DNA from: Epiperipatus broadwayi
Taxonomy: Eukaryota > Onychophora > Udeonychophora > Euonychophora > Peripatidae
Assembly (NCBI GenBank): GCA_028023455.1
Contig: JAQFVV010012397.1
Location: 1,231,001-1,295,000 of the forward strand
Reading direction: 5' to 3'
Length of the DNA stretch: 64,000 nt
Part shown: piece after piece, positions 23,836 to 35,383 of the stretch
Layout of the letters: each line of letters begins with the position of its first letter
Numbering within the stretch: position 1 is the first letter of the stretch
Made by a program: the position numbers and the translations under genes
The notes under the pieces: generated by a model
Seen by the model: the letters and a program-made list of their open reading frames with translations, nothing else
Told to the model about the DNA's origin: nothing
Databases searched by the model: none

Positions 23836-25944
23836 ATAGAGCCATGGTAAGTCCATCTTCCTCTCTTATGGGTAGTGCAGTAGCTAAGACTGAGCTAAGG
23901 GCCAGAGTAGCACATAAGTCCCCTGCCTCTTATGAACCAAATAAAGGTTCCCTTTTAGCAGCATGACGACCGGTTATTTGGTAAACTGGTGTTAATCACA
24001 AAAACCCTAAAACTATTTATTCATCCACAGAGTAACTTTATTATTATATTTTATTTGTGCATAGCATATTAGTAAAATCTTTATAGCCAACTCTACCTCC
24101 CTAATATGCATTCTTCAGCATTGATCCAAAGTATTCTTGAAAACTGTTTGATCTAAAGCTATCTGGAATGCTTTATTTGCCCATATTTAATATATAAATT
24201 TGTCATAATCAGATGTATTATTAAGCTTCACTCCAGACTTGGTTTGATTATATGTATAATAGCCACTCGAATTGCTTATGAAACGGCATAATATTTAGCC
24301 ACAAATTTATTTAACCCAAGCATCAATTATTGTTTGTAAAATTGCCTAGAGTAATGTTGTTTCATAAATAAAATGCCTGTGTGCATTATCCAACGCTAAA
24401 TAATGGGTTATATCAAAATATATATGAAATTGTCAATAAATATATTTCTAATTCATCATATATCAGTTTCTGTCTCATTATTAAATCAATCCAATTCACT
24501 AATTGACCATAGCTATTGATTAGTAAAGCCCCTACTAATTAAATATATTAGATTTTATCATGAGAATGTTTCTAGTATTTAAGTTGTTTATATATATATA
24601 TATGTTTAAGTCCATGAGTCTCGTTGTTTTCTCCGATTAGCTAGCGGGCCGGATTAAGAATTAATTCTCGTGTGCCATCATTGTTATGTTATCTATTAGG
24701 TGTTTGATCTGGGGCTTTGAAAGTGGGTTCGAATTCATGTTAGTTCCTGACCTAAAACTCGGGCTAGACTGGGTTTGAAGTACATTTTATGAGTTCCAGC
24801 TCATGTTAGATGGATAAACATGTTTTGACCGGTACAATAGATTGAAACATAATAACGGGTATCGATTATTATCATTAATTTTTTTTAACAATATTATATA
24901 ACTTGTAATATTTACCTATATATTTATATAAAACAATAATATTTATTGAAACCTGTTAGCTTTTATATTAAAACAAAGGTTTTTATTATTATTAGAATTT
25001 CTTTTTTTTTTTTTTTTGTAAGTTGTGCATCATTCATTTGAGAAATAAGCTTTAAGAATGGATTTGTTATCATAATTATTTAAATTTTTGTTTATAAAAA
25101 CAAGGACAGCATACCAATGTATGTATGTAAACCAAGAGTGTCAAACTGTTTTTTTTTTTTAATACTTAGGATTTAATAGGGTACTCGTAGAGATCTTATT
25201 ATTTTGGAGAGAACTTTAGTTTTTTGTTGTTGTTTTTTGAGTTGGAGAGTTGATGTGATTACCCCAATAAAGATAGACTTTAGATTTTTTTTTTTTTTTT
25301 AAGCACTTGAGTAATATTATGTTTTATTATTGTGATTATGCACTCTTTAATCACATAACAGATAATCCTTGTTCTAACATTTATGCAATTGATATAAACA
25401 TTTGAATAATAAATGTTATCCAATAAGTTTTACAAATTCATTGAGAAATTTAAGTAAAAAATGCTCATTATTATTTTGTTATTACTTTTATTTATTGTCG
25501 CCATTTTCATCTATATCACAAATAAAAGATGAATTATTTCATTCAAAGTTGGACTTTGTTTAACTTTTATCTTTTATTATTTTATTACAAAATCTCATCA
25601 CTTATTTGCACTTAATTTTATTGATTTATTTAATTTACCCCGAGTGTGTGTGTGTGTGTTTATTTCATTAGTTCAGATTCGATAAAACACACCCTTAGTT
25701 TCCGATTTATATATTTAACAAGTGGAGTTAAAATTTGAAATACAGAGTAATGATATACTTCTAAGTACTCCCTTTATTGTTAGTGCGTTGGTTTATTTAA
25801 TTGTATGGTAATATTACAAAAGCTAGCCTATTCCCACATTAATCATAGCTACAATTTAGTATAGAAATTAATATAATTTCTCTTTCATCATTATATTTGT
25901 TCTCCAAGTTTGAATTCTATTTTTATACAGTTACAATATGTAAG

Positions 25945-26310
25945 TAGATGGATGTGAACTTAGGATTTTTCAAACTTTATTCATTCTCCACTCCATCTCA
26001 AGCAACCTGATACACATGACCACATGTATGCAAAAAAGATAAATGATTCCCAATATATGTATTTCATACAGAACCAGTACTCATCAGTTGGACCAGATTA
26101 TAATCTCCCACACATATATACAATCAGTGCTCAGTTTATGTTAAGATTTGGCCCAACTGATAAGTACTGGTTCTGCATGAAATACATATATTGGAGATCA
26201 TTTATCTTATTTGCATGTATGTGGATCTATGTATTGGCTGCTTAAGCTGGAATGGAGGATGAATATCAATTGAAAAATCCTAAGTTCAAACTCATATATA
26301 AGAAATATTC
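25945..26310. repeat. Fold-back pair: two inverted copies of a dispersed repeat
   Basis: The left arm (about 25945-26105) and right arm (about 26150-26310) are reverse complements of each other over most of their length. GATAAATGATTCCCAATATA and CAGAACCAGTACTCATCAGT on the left match the complement of the right. The outer ends share GAACTTAGGATTTTTCAA. Related single copies occur at 44346-44502 and just before the GATA array at 53520-53640. Confidence 0.85.
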
Positions 26311-26338
26311 AGTATAAGCAAATTATATATATATATAT

Positions 26339-29300
26339 TGTAACCATATATTTTAGTATAAAATATATTAATTGATGTAACTAATATAAAAATTTCTCTT
26401 TCTTCTTTTGGTGATTTGATTGGCTTGAGCTGCACTTTGAACAGATTACTTTCTTATATTATTTTAATAAATTTAAATTTGCTTCTTCCCATATACTAAC
26501 GTATATCAAAATGTTTAACTTTTTTAAAAATTTGACAACACATTAAAATTTGGTAAAATATTATTAAAAATAATATTTTGTTTTATTTGTTTAAAATGAT
26601 CTTAAATTATTATTTCCATTGAATTAAAAAACCATTTGTTCAATTAAATATTAATTATTAAAAATAAATACAGTAATTACGTATGCGTCTCAATGTAAAA
26701 AGAAAAGAGCGCGAATTTAAAGGAAGATCGTCTGTTAGTTTGCTTTTTGGAGGGAGAAAGAAAAGAAAATGGTAAAGGCAAATGGTGTAAATTTGATAAG
26801 CTTATTTTAAAATAGTTAATAAGTAAACGGATTACCACAAAATTTGCTATAAATGTAAATATAACATAGTGGTAGTCAATTATAAGATGAATTGCTAAAT
26901 TTAAAAGTCTGTTCAAGTCGGCTGGCCAAGTGGATCGAATCACTGGTAATAAATTTTCCAATATTACATTTTTAAAATGTCGGAGCTTCCCAGTTTAAGT
27001 TTGAAAGAATTAAATACAAGATTTTGGTATGTTTTGAAATATTTATTATTCTACAATTTGGAAAAATTAAATAAGTATTTTAATTACAGAAGTTTTATGA
27101 ATATGAAAATTTGTTTTTTAAAAAAGAAGAATTTTAAGTTAAAGTAAAATGTTAAAGCTATCAAAATATTTTAATATTTCCGTTTTTAATTCTAATAAAA
27201 TATAATATTGATTGATATTTAACTTTACAATGCCAGTAATATTTGCTAGTTAATTTGTTTAACATTTGGATAATAAACATTCTTCAAATAATTAATCAAA
27301 GCTATTTTATAATTTTATCGTCGGTTTAAAATGAATAAATTAATTGCTATAATTAGTATTCCTGGATTAACGCGTAGATAAATAAATACTTGCATGGATG
27401 TGATAAACTTGGAACACTTTTGATAGAGAAATGTAGAGATTAATAACTTTATGAAAAACATTTTCATTTAAATTCTGCGTATCATGTTTTAAAATTGTTT
27501 CATGTTTGGGGAGCCACGCAAAATCGTTAATCTAATATTGCTTATAATAACTAATCAAATGGATAGAATTGCATGTATGGAATTTAACTACAGTTATAGC
27601 TATTACCTCGTATACTCATTATCCTACACATCGTACATGGATTCCACGGATCACATTAGGAGTTATAAAATGCTATACAATTCAATTTGTGATTCACACA
27701 TCTGCTAAAGTTCATGTATTGAACTATAAAATGCTTTACATTTAGTTTTATCACACACACACCATTAAATTTTATGTATTTGATGAATAATACATTAATT
27801 TAATTTTATCGTTATATGAACTTGCATGTGAAGTTCATAAGTTATATTTTGTTAGGTTTAAATTAATAAGGGTTGAATAAAATATTTATTCAAGAGAATA
27901 GCGCTTGCGGAAAAGCTTAAAAGTACTTAATGAATTCATGAGATATATCAATCTTTATGAGATATTTTGTGAGTCTTTCCAGATTTATATTCCTATTTTA
28001 TATTATATTACACATGTTTATTTTAAGCAAGATAAGTAGTACATTAGTTGTCCTGATTAGCGTAACATTTTATTATGCAAGAACTCACATTTGCCAAAGT
28101 GTTAGTGTATTCTGAATAGTCAGAAGAACTGAGGAGGATGATTTTGCACTTTAATGTGAAGCAAATAATAATGTTGTTTTAGAATGTTAAAGGGCTTTAA
28201 TCTGTGCTGGTGGTTAATCCACAGATTATTTTAATTACCATTTTGTATTTTACACACATTCCTGCGCTGGTGGTTAATCCGCGGAATTGTGTGATTATAC
28301 GTATTACTTTATGATGGTGTTTAAATACACAAAACGTTTAGTATTATTTAATTCCTACGTGTAGATGAATGCATCCACGGGAATATGTTTTGCTTCACAG
28401 ATATAAGTTGGGCAAAGTATTTTAGTTAATCTGCTAAATCATCTTTTTCATTTGTAAGCATAATTTATCGGTTAGATTATTAAATGGTAACAGGACATTC
28501 TATTCAAGTACTTCATAATAATTAACTGTTGGTTGATTATTATTTACCGGAACGTAAGTTTAAATTGTCACTTTATTTAATGAGCGCATTATAGCTAAAT
28601 CATACAGACATCATATTATTTATTATATTATTATAGGTGTACAGTAGGGATTTATTGAATCTGGAAATGACGTTAAATATTTCATGAGTTTGATGCTGAA
28701 TTTCGTATAATCTCATCAATATTCATTATATTAGATTGAAATAAGGTATGATTAGATTTTAAAACTGTACCTATGAGATGTTATTGAAGAAAGTCAATGG
28801 AATTATCATTTATTTATTTTATTTGTTTATTTATGTTTTATTTAGAATATTGAAATTAATTACTTATTGTTCATAAATTTGTAAATAAAAGTTGATTTAT
28901 AATTAAACTTACTGTGCCGTTGCTGTGTCATTCATAACATCAGAAATCATAAATTTTGGGATAGAGCATACATTGAAGAGCATACATTGAAGTACATATT
29001 ATTGTCTACATGATATAAGAGTTTATTAATATTTTTGAGAAAACATTAAGATGCTTTTCGTCTTTGGTAGTTTATGATTGGTAAGGTACAATAAAATCCC
29101 ATTTACCTTTTCCATCATTGTGGCTTTGCGTAGTTGATTCTAGTATAAAATCAAAAATTAATTATTAAACTTGTGAACAGATTTACTAAATAATGATATG
29201 ATTAAATATATTTACTTAACGTTTTTAAATTGTCATTTGTCAGTATAATAAGAGTCTCAGTAATATAGTAAACTATAAGAAAAAGAACCCAAGTATTTAT

Positions 29301-29865
29301 ATTTATTTATTGCAAAGCTTTACCTGGACTAGAATTTGTATTAAAAATCATATAGATGGTTTAAAATTTCATAATCTTATGTAATTCCACAAATTATGCA
29401 ATCTTGTACATGGTCGGCCATAGGGTCGCATACCATAAAAAATCGCAAATTAAGGTTTAAAAGTAATAACATTGCACTTATAATTTGTTTAATGTGTTTT
29501 ATAATAATACTATGATAGGTCTTTGTGGTATACCCTGGCTGCGATCAAATAAATTGTAAAAAGTTTATGTTAGATCATTAGTTTGGTCTATGGTAAGTTG
29601 CTCCAGATGTTGATTGTGGTCTTTGGTGCATTAAATAGATAGCATGATATGTTTTTTGGTTACAGCTCTTAATAGCTGACAATAATTGAGTGAGAGTTGA
29701 TCAGTGATCAAGGTTACAATTCTTAGTGCACTTACGTTACGTAATTGGGACCACACAATTTGCGGTTACAATTTTTAGTGCCGCAACGTGTTCATACACA
29801 ATAGGTAGTTGAGAGGGCAATGGCCTTCGGTGACCATTAGCTGGCCATCAAGATTTATGGTTACA
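26339..29865 (+). repeat. 5' LTR of the Gypsy-type element
   Basis: 3,527 bp, near identical to 36049-39728. Such a length is large for an animal Gypsy element. Two short open frames (minus 26677-26961 and plus 27502-27708) occur in both LTRs, but no family is recognised and the LTR identity makes their conservation uninformative. I could not point to an unambiguous TATA box. Confidence 0.95.
28198..28293 (+). promoter_or_regulatory. Twin stem-loops with identical 13-nt loop in the 5' LTR
   Basis: Stem-loop 1: TAATCTGTG (28198-28206) pairs with CACAGATTA (28220-28228) around the loop CTGGTGGTTAATC. Stem-loop 2: CACACATTCCTGCG (28253-28266) pairs, with small bulges, with CGCGGAATTGTGTG (28280-28293) around the same loop. 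The same pair is in the 3' LTR at about 37918-38013, with two base changes that leave G.U pairs. Function unknown. Confidence 0.7.
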
Positions 29866-29952
29866 ATTTTGGCACGCAATGTGGTCGGCTCGATATGTTG
29901 TGGTTACAACTTTGGCGCCACAACGTGTTCGGCCCGATATGTTGAGGTTATA
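29658..29952 (+). repeat. Degenerate repeats of the LTR-end/primer-site module
   Basis: GGTTACA recurs at 29658, 29712, 29764, 29859 and 29902, with a weaker GGTTATA at 29946. Four of these are followed by a similar tail, such as TTTTTAGTGCCGCAACGTG, TTTTGGCACGCAATGTGG and CTTTGGCGCCACAACGTG. The copy at 29859 is the true LTR end by alignment with the 3' LTR. Confidence 0.75.
29870..29927 (+). other. Candidate primer-binding sites
   Basis: Four bases after the LTR end, TGGCACGCAATGTGG (29870-29884) lies where a tRNA primer-binding site is expected. 28 bp further on, a second, better candidate, TGGCGCCACAACGTG (29913-29927), resembles the tRNA-Lys type primer site (TGGCGCCCAACGTGG) known from several retroelements, with one base change and one insertion. 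Which one is used is not decided by sequence. Confidence 0.45.
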
Positions 29953-30491
29953 TAGTCATTATAAGTGTGCAATTACAGTTTTTAGCACTTTATAAACATG
30001 CGACTTGATTAATTGATTGTTACAGAGTACAATATGGTAATGTGAACTAAATTAATTAATGATTGTTGATTACAATTTTAATTTCCCATATTACAAGAAT
30101 ATTATCATGTGACAAATGCTCTATCATAGTGATAAAATATTGTATGTTTTATTGCTATATATTTCTCCAAATTACTTATATAGATTTCTGATGACCATAG
30201 CAATTGTATTCCAGGATATGCCAATATTTATGATTGAATTGGAAGAAGTTGAAATTATCAAGGGTTGATAAAGTAGTTGTTGTAATACTGTAAATATTTG
30301 AAGTGGGGGTTCAGATTGTTTTAGTGTGAATGTGATATATACCATCTGGGATAGATTATTGGTGGTGAAGATTTAGTGGTTGGTCGGCTTGAACAAGATT
30401 TTAATTGATCATTGTTATTAAAATACATATTTTAGGAAAGTAAAAATTTGGTTTCACAAAATATTGAAATAGTTGTTATAAAATACTCAAA

Positions 30492-32609
30492 ATGAGTGAT
30501 TCTGAAGAACTTAATTATCCTGAGACAACTCAAGAAGTTCCTGATTTTGATTTCCAACAACGGTTTATGATAATGCTTCAACGCATAGAGATTGGAATGA
30601 ATGAACAGTCTCTAAAATTGAATGAACAGTCTCTAAAATTGAATGAACAGTCTCTAAAAATGAGTGAACAGTCTGAAAAATTAAACAAACAATCTCTTTC
30701 CCAAAAAGAGATGTTAGAGTCTCACAAAGAGATGACTGAAAAATTAAATGAACAGTCTCTTTCTCAAAAAGAAATGACTGAAAAATTAAATGAACAGTCT
30801 CTTTCTCAAAAAGAGATGACTGAAAAATTAAATGAACAGACTGAAAAATTGAATGAACAGTCTATTTCTCAAAAAGAGATGACTGAAAAATTGAATGAAC
30901 AGTCTGAAAAGTTAGATAGTTTTGAGAATAAAATGGCTGAAGTTCAGGAATTTGTGAAAGAAAAAATAGAAGCTGCTAGAGTAAAAACAGTAGAGGAATT
31001 TAATCAAAAATTTCAATCCTTAGAGAATAGTTGCAAGGCAGCTAAAGGGGAGTCCGATATTAAATTAGAAGAAATTAAGGCTAATTTCTTCGATTATAAA
31101 AAGCACTTAGAAGTTCAGATAGAAGAAATTGGAAATAAGTTTATAACCCATGAGGAGAATGTAGACACTAAACTGAAGGTGCTTGATGTGGCAATGGGAG
31201 ACTCAAGAAGTCAGTTGGCACAAATAGTTAGTGAAATGAACTATAAAATTCAAGAAGTAGAGTCTCAATCTGCTAAATCTATTGATAAAATTAAAACTGA
31301 AATGGAATTTAAACTTCAGAATATGAATGAGAGTCAGTCAACTTTTGAACAAGGCACATTTAAATCCATGAATGAATCTGTAACAGAAAGCAGAGCAGAA
31401 TTGGGTAGCATTAAAAAGATTTTGGAGGAAACCATCAATAGGTCTAAAGTCAAAAATAAAGAATTAAAAAGGACTAATGCTAAATTTAGTGGAGATTTAG
31501 AAATGATGCAAAAAGAGTTGAAGGAAGTGAGGGACAAAGGTCAAGAGTGGCCAAATGAATCAAATGAGTTTAAAGAAGGGCAGAAACTAGAGGCAATGAT
31601 TGAAAATCTTCAGCTGAAAGTGTTAGAAATTCAAAAGGCTCAAGAGAAAAATGATAATTTCATTGGTAAAAACACCAAGTATTATGTAGATGGGACAGAG
31701 ACCTCTGTTAAAGAGGTAGTTGTATCAGACGGTAATTTTACTGGTATCCGCACAACTCCCATTTTCCAAAAACCACTAGGAATTGAATCTGTGACTAAAT
31801 ATGTCAAGAACACAGAGATGTCTATGGGCGGATCTACAGCTCTTAAATTTCTAAAGATTAAGCCATTTAAAGGGGAGTATTTGGAAAACCCTCTAGAATT
31901 TCTTCAAAATCTGGAGGAATTGTTTACTTTATGCGCATTTTCAGAAAGAGAAAAACTGGCTATCTCCAGCAACCATCTTTATGCTGCTGCAAAAGATTGG
32001 TGGCAGTCTTTGTTTGATTGTCCTCAAACCTATGGAGATTTTAAACATTTAATAATGTCAAGTTTCTGGGGTGAGGATCGCCAGGATAACATGCATTATC
32101 AAATCACTCGAGAAAAGTATAATGCTAATAAAGGTAGCTATACTCAATTTTTTCGTGGACAGGCGGTCAAACTTAAAACTTTAACTGCTTTCCCATTATC
32201 TGAGCATCATATAGTCAGGATCTTAAGGCATAACTTACCTAGACAGATTGAACAAGTTTTGATTGCTGCAGATAAGTATACAATTGATGAGGTGTCAGAG
32301 ATCTTGGATGCACTTGAGACAAGTGAATGTGACTTGGAAAACAGATATAGAGGTGGAAAGGAGGCTAGAGCTTCTCATAACTGTTCCATTGCTAATGTGA
32401 ATGTTGCTCCAATAAGAAGTCCTTATCGTGATAACAGATACCAGAGTAGGAGTCGTAGTTATAAACGACCAAAATTTTATAATAGAGTTAATGGTCAACC
32501 TAGTCTAATTAATAAGACCCAAGATAGAAATCAACCTTCTGTTAGTGGAATTAAACCACCTCACACAAAGGATATTAAGACAAATGTTAAAAGTAGTACA
32601 TTAAACTAG
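30492..32609 (+). CDS. gag: Gag polyprotein of the Gypsy-type element
   Basis: 705 codons, uninterrupted, start ATG in context CAAAATGAGT after a leader of about 630 nt. It would form the particle shell and bind the element RNA. Residues 36-141 are tandem repeats built from NEQSLKL and KLNEQSLSQKEMTE units, and the predicted coiled coil continues to about residue 400. Residues about 450-605 resemble the retrotransposon Gag capsid region: LKIKPFKGEYLENPLEFL, then AAAKDWWQSL, SFWGEDRQ, FFRGQAVKLKTL and ILRHNLPRQI. The C-terminus (615-705) is rich in Arg, Ser and Lys (SRSRSYKRPK) and has no CCHC zinc knuckle, so nucleic-acid binding probably rests on the basic tail. It overlaps pol by 13 nt in the -1 frame. 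The long coiled coil is unusual. The call as Gag is firm. Confidence 0.92.
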   Translation: MSDSEELNYPETTQEVPDFDFQQRFMIMLQRIEIGMNEQSLKLNEQSLKLNEQSLKMSEQSEKLNKQSLSQKEMLESHKEMTEKLNEQSLSQKEMTEKLNEQSLSQKEMTEKLNEQTEKLNEQSISQKEMTEKLNEQSEKLDSFENKMAEVQEFVKEKIEAARVKTVEEFNQKFQSLENSCKAAKGESDIKLEEIKANFFDYKKHLEVQIEEIGNKFITHEENVDTKLKVLDVAMGDSRSQLAQIVSEMNYKIQEVESQSAKSIDKIKTEMEFKLQNMNESQSTFEQGTFKSMNESVTESRAELGSIKKILEETINRSKVKNKELKRTNAKFSGDLEMMQKELKEVRDKGQEWPNESNEFKEGQKLEAMIENLQLKVLEIQKAQEKNDNFIGKNTKYYVDGTETSVKEVVVSDGNFTGIRTTPIFQKPLGIESVTKYVKNTEMSMGGSTALKFLKIKPFKGEYLENPLEFLQNLEELFTLCAFSEREKLAISSNHLYAAAKDWWQSLFDCPQTYGDFKHLIMSSFWGEDRQDNMHYQITREKYNANKGSYTQFFRGQAVKLKTLTAFPLSEHHIVRILRHNLPRQIEQVLIAADKYTIDEVSEILDALETSECDLENRYRGGKEARASHNCSIANVNVAPIRSPYRDNRYQSRSRSYKRPKFYNRVNGQPSLINKTQDRNQPSVSGIKPPHTKDIKTNVKSSTLN
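30597..30915 (+). repeat. In-frame tandem repeats in gag (21-bp and 42-bp units)
   Basis: Three near-identical 21-bp units (AATGAACAGTCTCTAAAATTG) are followed by 42-bp units coding for KLNEQSLSQKEMTE. All lengths are multiples of three and of the 7-residue heptad, so changes in copy number keep the coiled coil in register. Confidence 0.85.
32600..32609 (+). other. Candidate -1 frameshift site at the gag stop
   Basis: The last gag codons read ACA TTA AAC TAG. A TTA AAC has the Y YYZ half of a classic slippery heptamer (TTA AAC), but the first base is A instead of T. Pol is in the -1 frame, and its frame has a stop (TAG) at 32594-32596, so the shift has to occur between 32597 and 32609. GAGGGGGCCTC right after the stop can form a small hairpin. 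Confidence 0.5.
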
Positions 32610-35380
32610 AGGGGGCCTCATGGAAAAGTTCCTCGCTGTGGGTGCCTGTTGCTAACTTGGGGAGGAACCATATAGACAATGAAGAAGCATATGTAAATAG
32701 TATAGACCTTAATATTGATCTGTTGGAGCCTTATGAGGTTGTGGACCCTCCTATATTATATAGTTGTCCTATTGTCAAAATTTATATTGAAGGTGTTCTT
32801 GTTAATGCTTTGGTGGACTCTGGAAGTCAGGCATCAATATTGTCCTCGATTGTTTATGATAAAATTGTGGATGCAAACAAATCTGTACCTTTGCTTCCTG
32901 TAAAACCAATTCAGGTTACGCTTGCAAATGGGAGAAAAGCAAAACTTATGAATAAGCAAACCTGGCTTAACATAAAAATTGGTGAATCTGAATTTGGACA
33001 TGTTTTCCTAATAATGCCCGATCTTATTCATGAAGTTATCATTGGTTCTGACTTCATGAGTTTAAATAAATGCAATATTGATTTTAAAAACAAACTTTTT
33101 GCCTTTAATAATGATTCTTGTCAATTTTATGATAATATAGATGTTCAATTGAATCAGTTAATGGTCATACACGATACATCAGTTGAATTGAACATAAAAA
33201 TTAAATTAGATGATTCTAACATTTTGGATATTGATTATAAAGAACAATTACATCAATTGATGATCCAGTACAAGGATATATTTTCAAAGATACCAGGTAT
33301 TATTGGAGGATACGTCCATCGAATCAAACTCAAGGATGAAGCACCATTCCAGCAGCGATCATACCCCATTCCATACCAATACCAGGCAGAAGTACAGCAG
33401 CAAATCAATAAAATGATTGAATGGCATATTGTCAAGAAAAGCCCTTCAGCCTATGTCAATCCTCTTGTGATTGTAAGAAAAAGAAATGGATCAGTTCGGG
33501 TGTGCCTAGATGCATGTGCACTTAACCAATTAACCATTCCAGAACGTGACGTACCACCACCTATTCATGAACTTTTGATCAAATTCAAGGGCAAATATAT
33601 TTTTTCAACTTTTGACTTGACGGCCAGTTACTGGCAAATTCCATTGCATACTGATGACCAAAAGTACACTGCTTTCCGTTTTGAAGGCCAATCCTATGTT
33701 TTTGAAAGGATGCCTTTTGGTTTGATTAACAGTGGAGCAGGACTTATTAGGTGTTTAGATAGAATTTTTTCCACTCAATTAAAGAATAAAATAATTATGT
33801 ATGTGGATGATATCGTTATTGCGTCTGCAGACATCTATGAACATTTAAATGATTTGGGTTTATTCTTTTTTGAATGTCACACTAATAATATAAAAATTAA
33901 TTTGGAAAAATGTACATTGGTAGCCACTGAGATCACTTTTCTGGGGCATCTGGTCAGTGATCAGGGAATTAAACCCCATCCGGATAAAGTGACAGCCATT
34001 CAAAACTTTCCTATCCCTAAAACTAAGAAACAGCTTAAATCATTCCTAGGCTTGTGTAACTATTATCACAAATTTTACCAAGATTTTTCTAATGATACCA
34101 TGTCACTGTCATTATTATTAAAAGGAAATGTGAAATGGAAGTGGAACAATGAGCATACATTAGAATTTAATAAGATAAAGGCTACATTCTTTAAAAAGGT
34201 CATTTTGGCTTATCCAGATTTTGGCAAAATATTTTACTTACAGACTGACAGCAGTAATTTTGGATTAGGAGTAGTTCTCTACCAATTAGATGATTTTCAG
34301 AAACCTCAAATTTTGTACTTTTTGAGCAGGCGTCTAAAGGGGCCTGAACTAAATTACTCCGTTACTGAAAAGGAAGCCTTGGCTGTAGTCTGGGCTTTCC
34401 AGAAACTTCGTCAATTTTTGCTGGGATCAGAGGTTGTGGTTTTAAGTGATCATAGGAGCTTAGAGTTCCTTAATAAAAGTTATTTAAACAACGAAAGGTT
34501 GGTAAGATGGAGTCTTTATCTCCAACAGTTTCAATACAAAATTCAATATTATGAGGGAGGTAAAAATGTCATAGCAGATGCTTTGAGCCGTAACCCTGTA
34601 GATTCATTGTCTTTTCATCCCAACCATCACAATATTGTAATTACAAATATTGAGTTAGTTACAGATGAAACTATTGAAGGTGATTATAAGAACCTTGCAG
34701 TAGAACAGTCTCAAGATGTGAAATTTGGAAGAATAATTAAATTACTATCTGATCCTACTGTACCCATAGGCCAGAATAGGAACATTACCCGAATTAAAAG
34801 TAGATACAAATTATATCAGGGCATGTTGATGTATCAGACTATACCTAACAAGGATAGCTCATGGAAGGTAGTGATCCCTAGGTCTATGACTAATCGGCTA
34901 ATCTCTTATGTTCATTGCAAATATGGTCATTATGGCTCACCAAAATTAGAGCACATATTAAAAAAATATTTTTACTGGTCAAACATGTATACATCAATTG
35001 TAAGTCAATTAAGACACTGTGAGATTTGTCAGAAGTCAAAACATTCTGGAAAATCACATGCTGGGATACTTCAACCTATTCTTCCAGGGGGACCTAATGA
35101 GATATTATCATTAGACTTCTATGGACCTCTTCCACCCTTTAATAAACAAAAATTCATCCTAGTTACCTATGATTTATTTACTAAATATGTATGTGCATAT
35201 CCTGTTCCTAAGACTGATGCAAAAAATGTCATTAAAAGTCTTAGCAATAGTCAATTTCCTTTGGTGGGAAAACCTATGTCTATTCTTATGGATCATGCTA
35301 CTGCTTTTATTTCCAGCACATGGAGAAAGTGGATTAGAAAACAGAATATCCGACATATAATGAGTTCTATAAGAAATCCG

Positions 35381-35383
35381 TAA
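35381..35383 (+). other. In-frame stop codon inside the integrase core
   Basis: TAA after SSIRNP; the same frame resumes with SNPCERVMRE and continues for 172 codons. It removes the catalytic Glu and the C-terminal domain from the product. Confidence 0.9.

Larger units (their letters stand above)
22878..25916. other. AT-rich stretch with minor repeats
   Basis: No gene recognised. It contains a segment at 23092-23160 that recurs at 55668-55740, an (AT)n at 23802-23833, a raised-GC patch at 23840-24000 of unknown nature, a possible tRNA-like B box (GTGGGTTCGAATTC near 24725) without a convincing partner, several T runs, and (GT)n at 25646-25660. Confidence 0.45.

Noticed and set aside
24600-24800. 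tRNA-derived SINE based on GTGGGTTCGAATTC
   Set aside because: No A box at a sensible distance and no flanking duplication.
26677-27708. Two open frames present in both LTRs as possible LTR-encoded genes
   Set aside because: Presence in both LTRs follows from their recent common origin; the peptides are low-complexity and match nothing I know.
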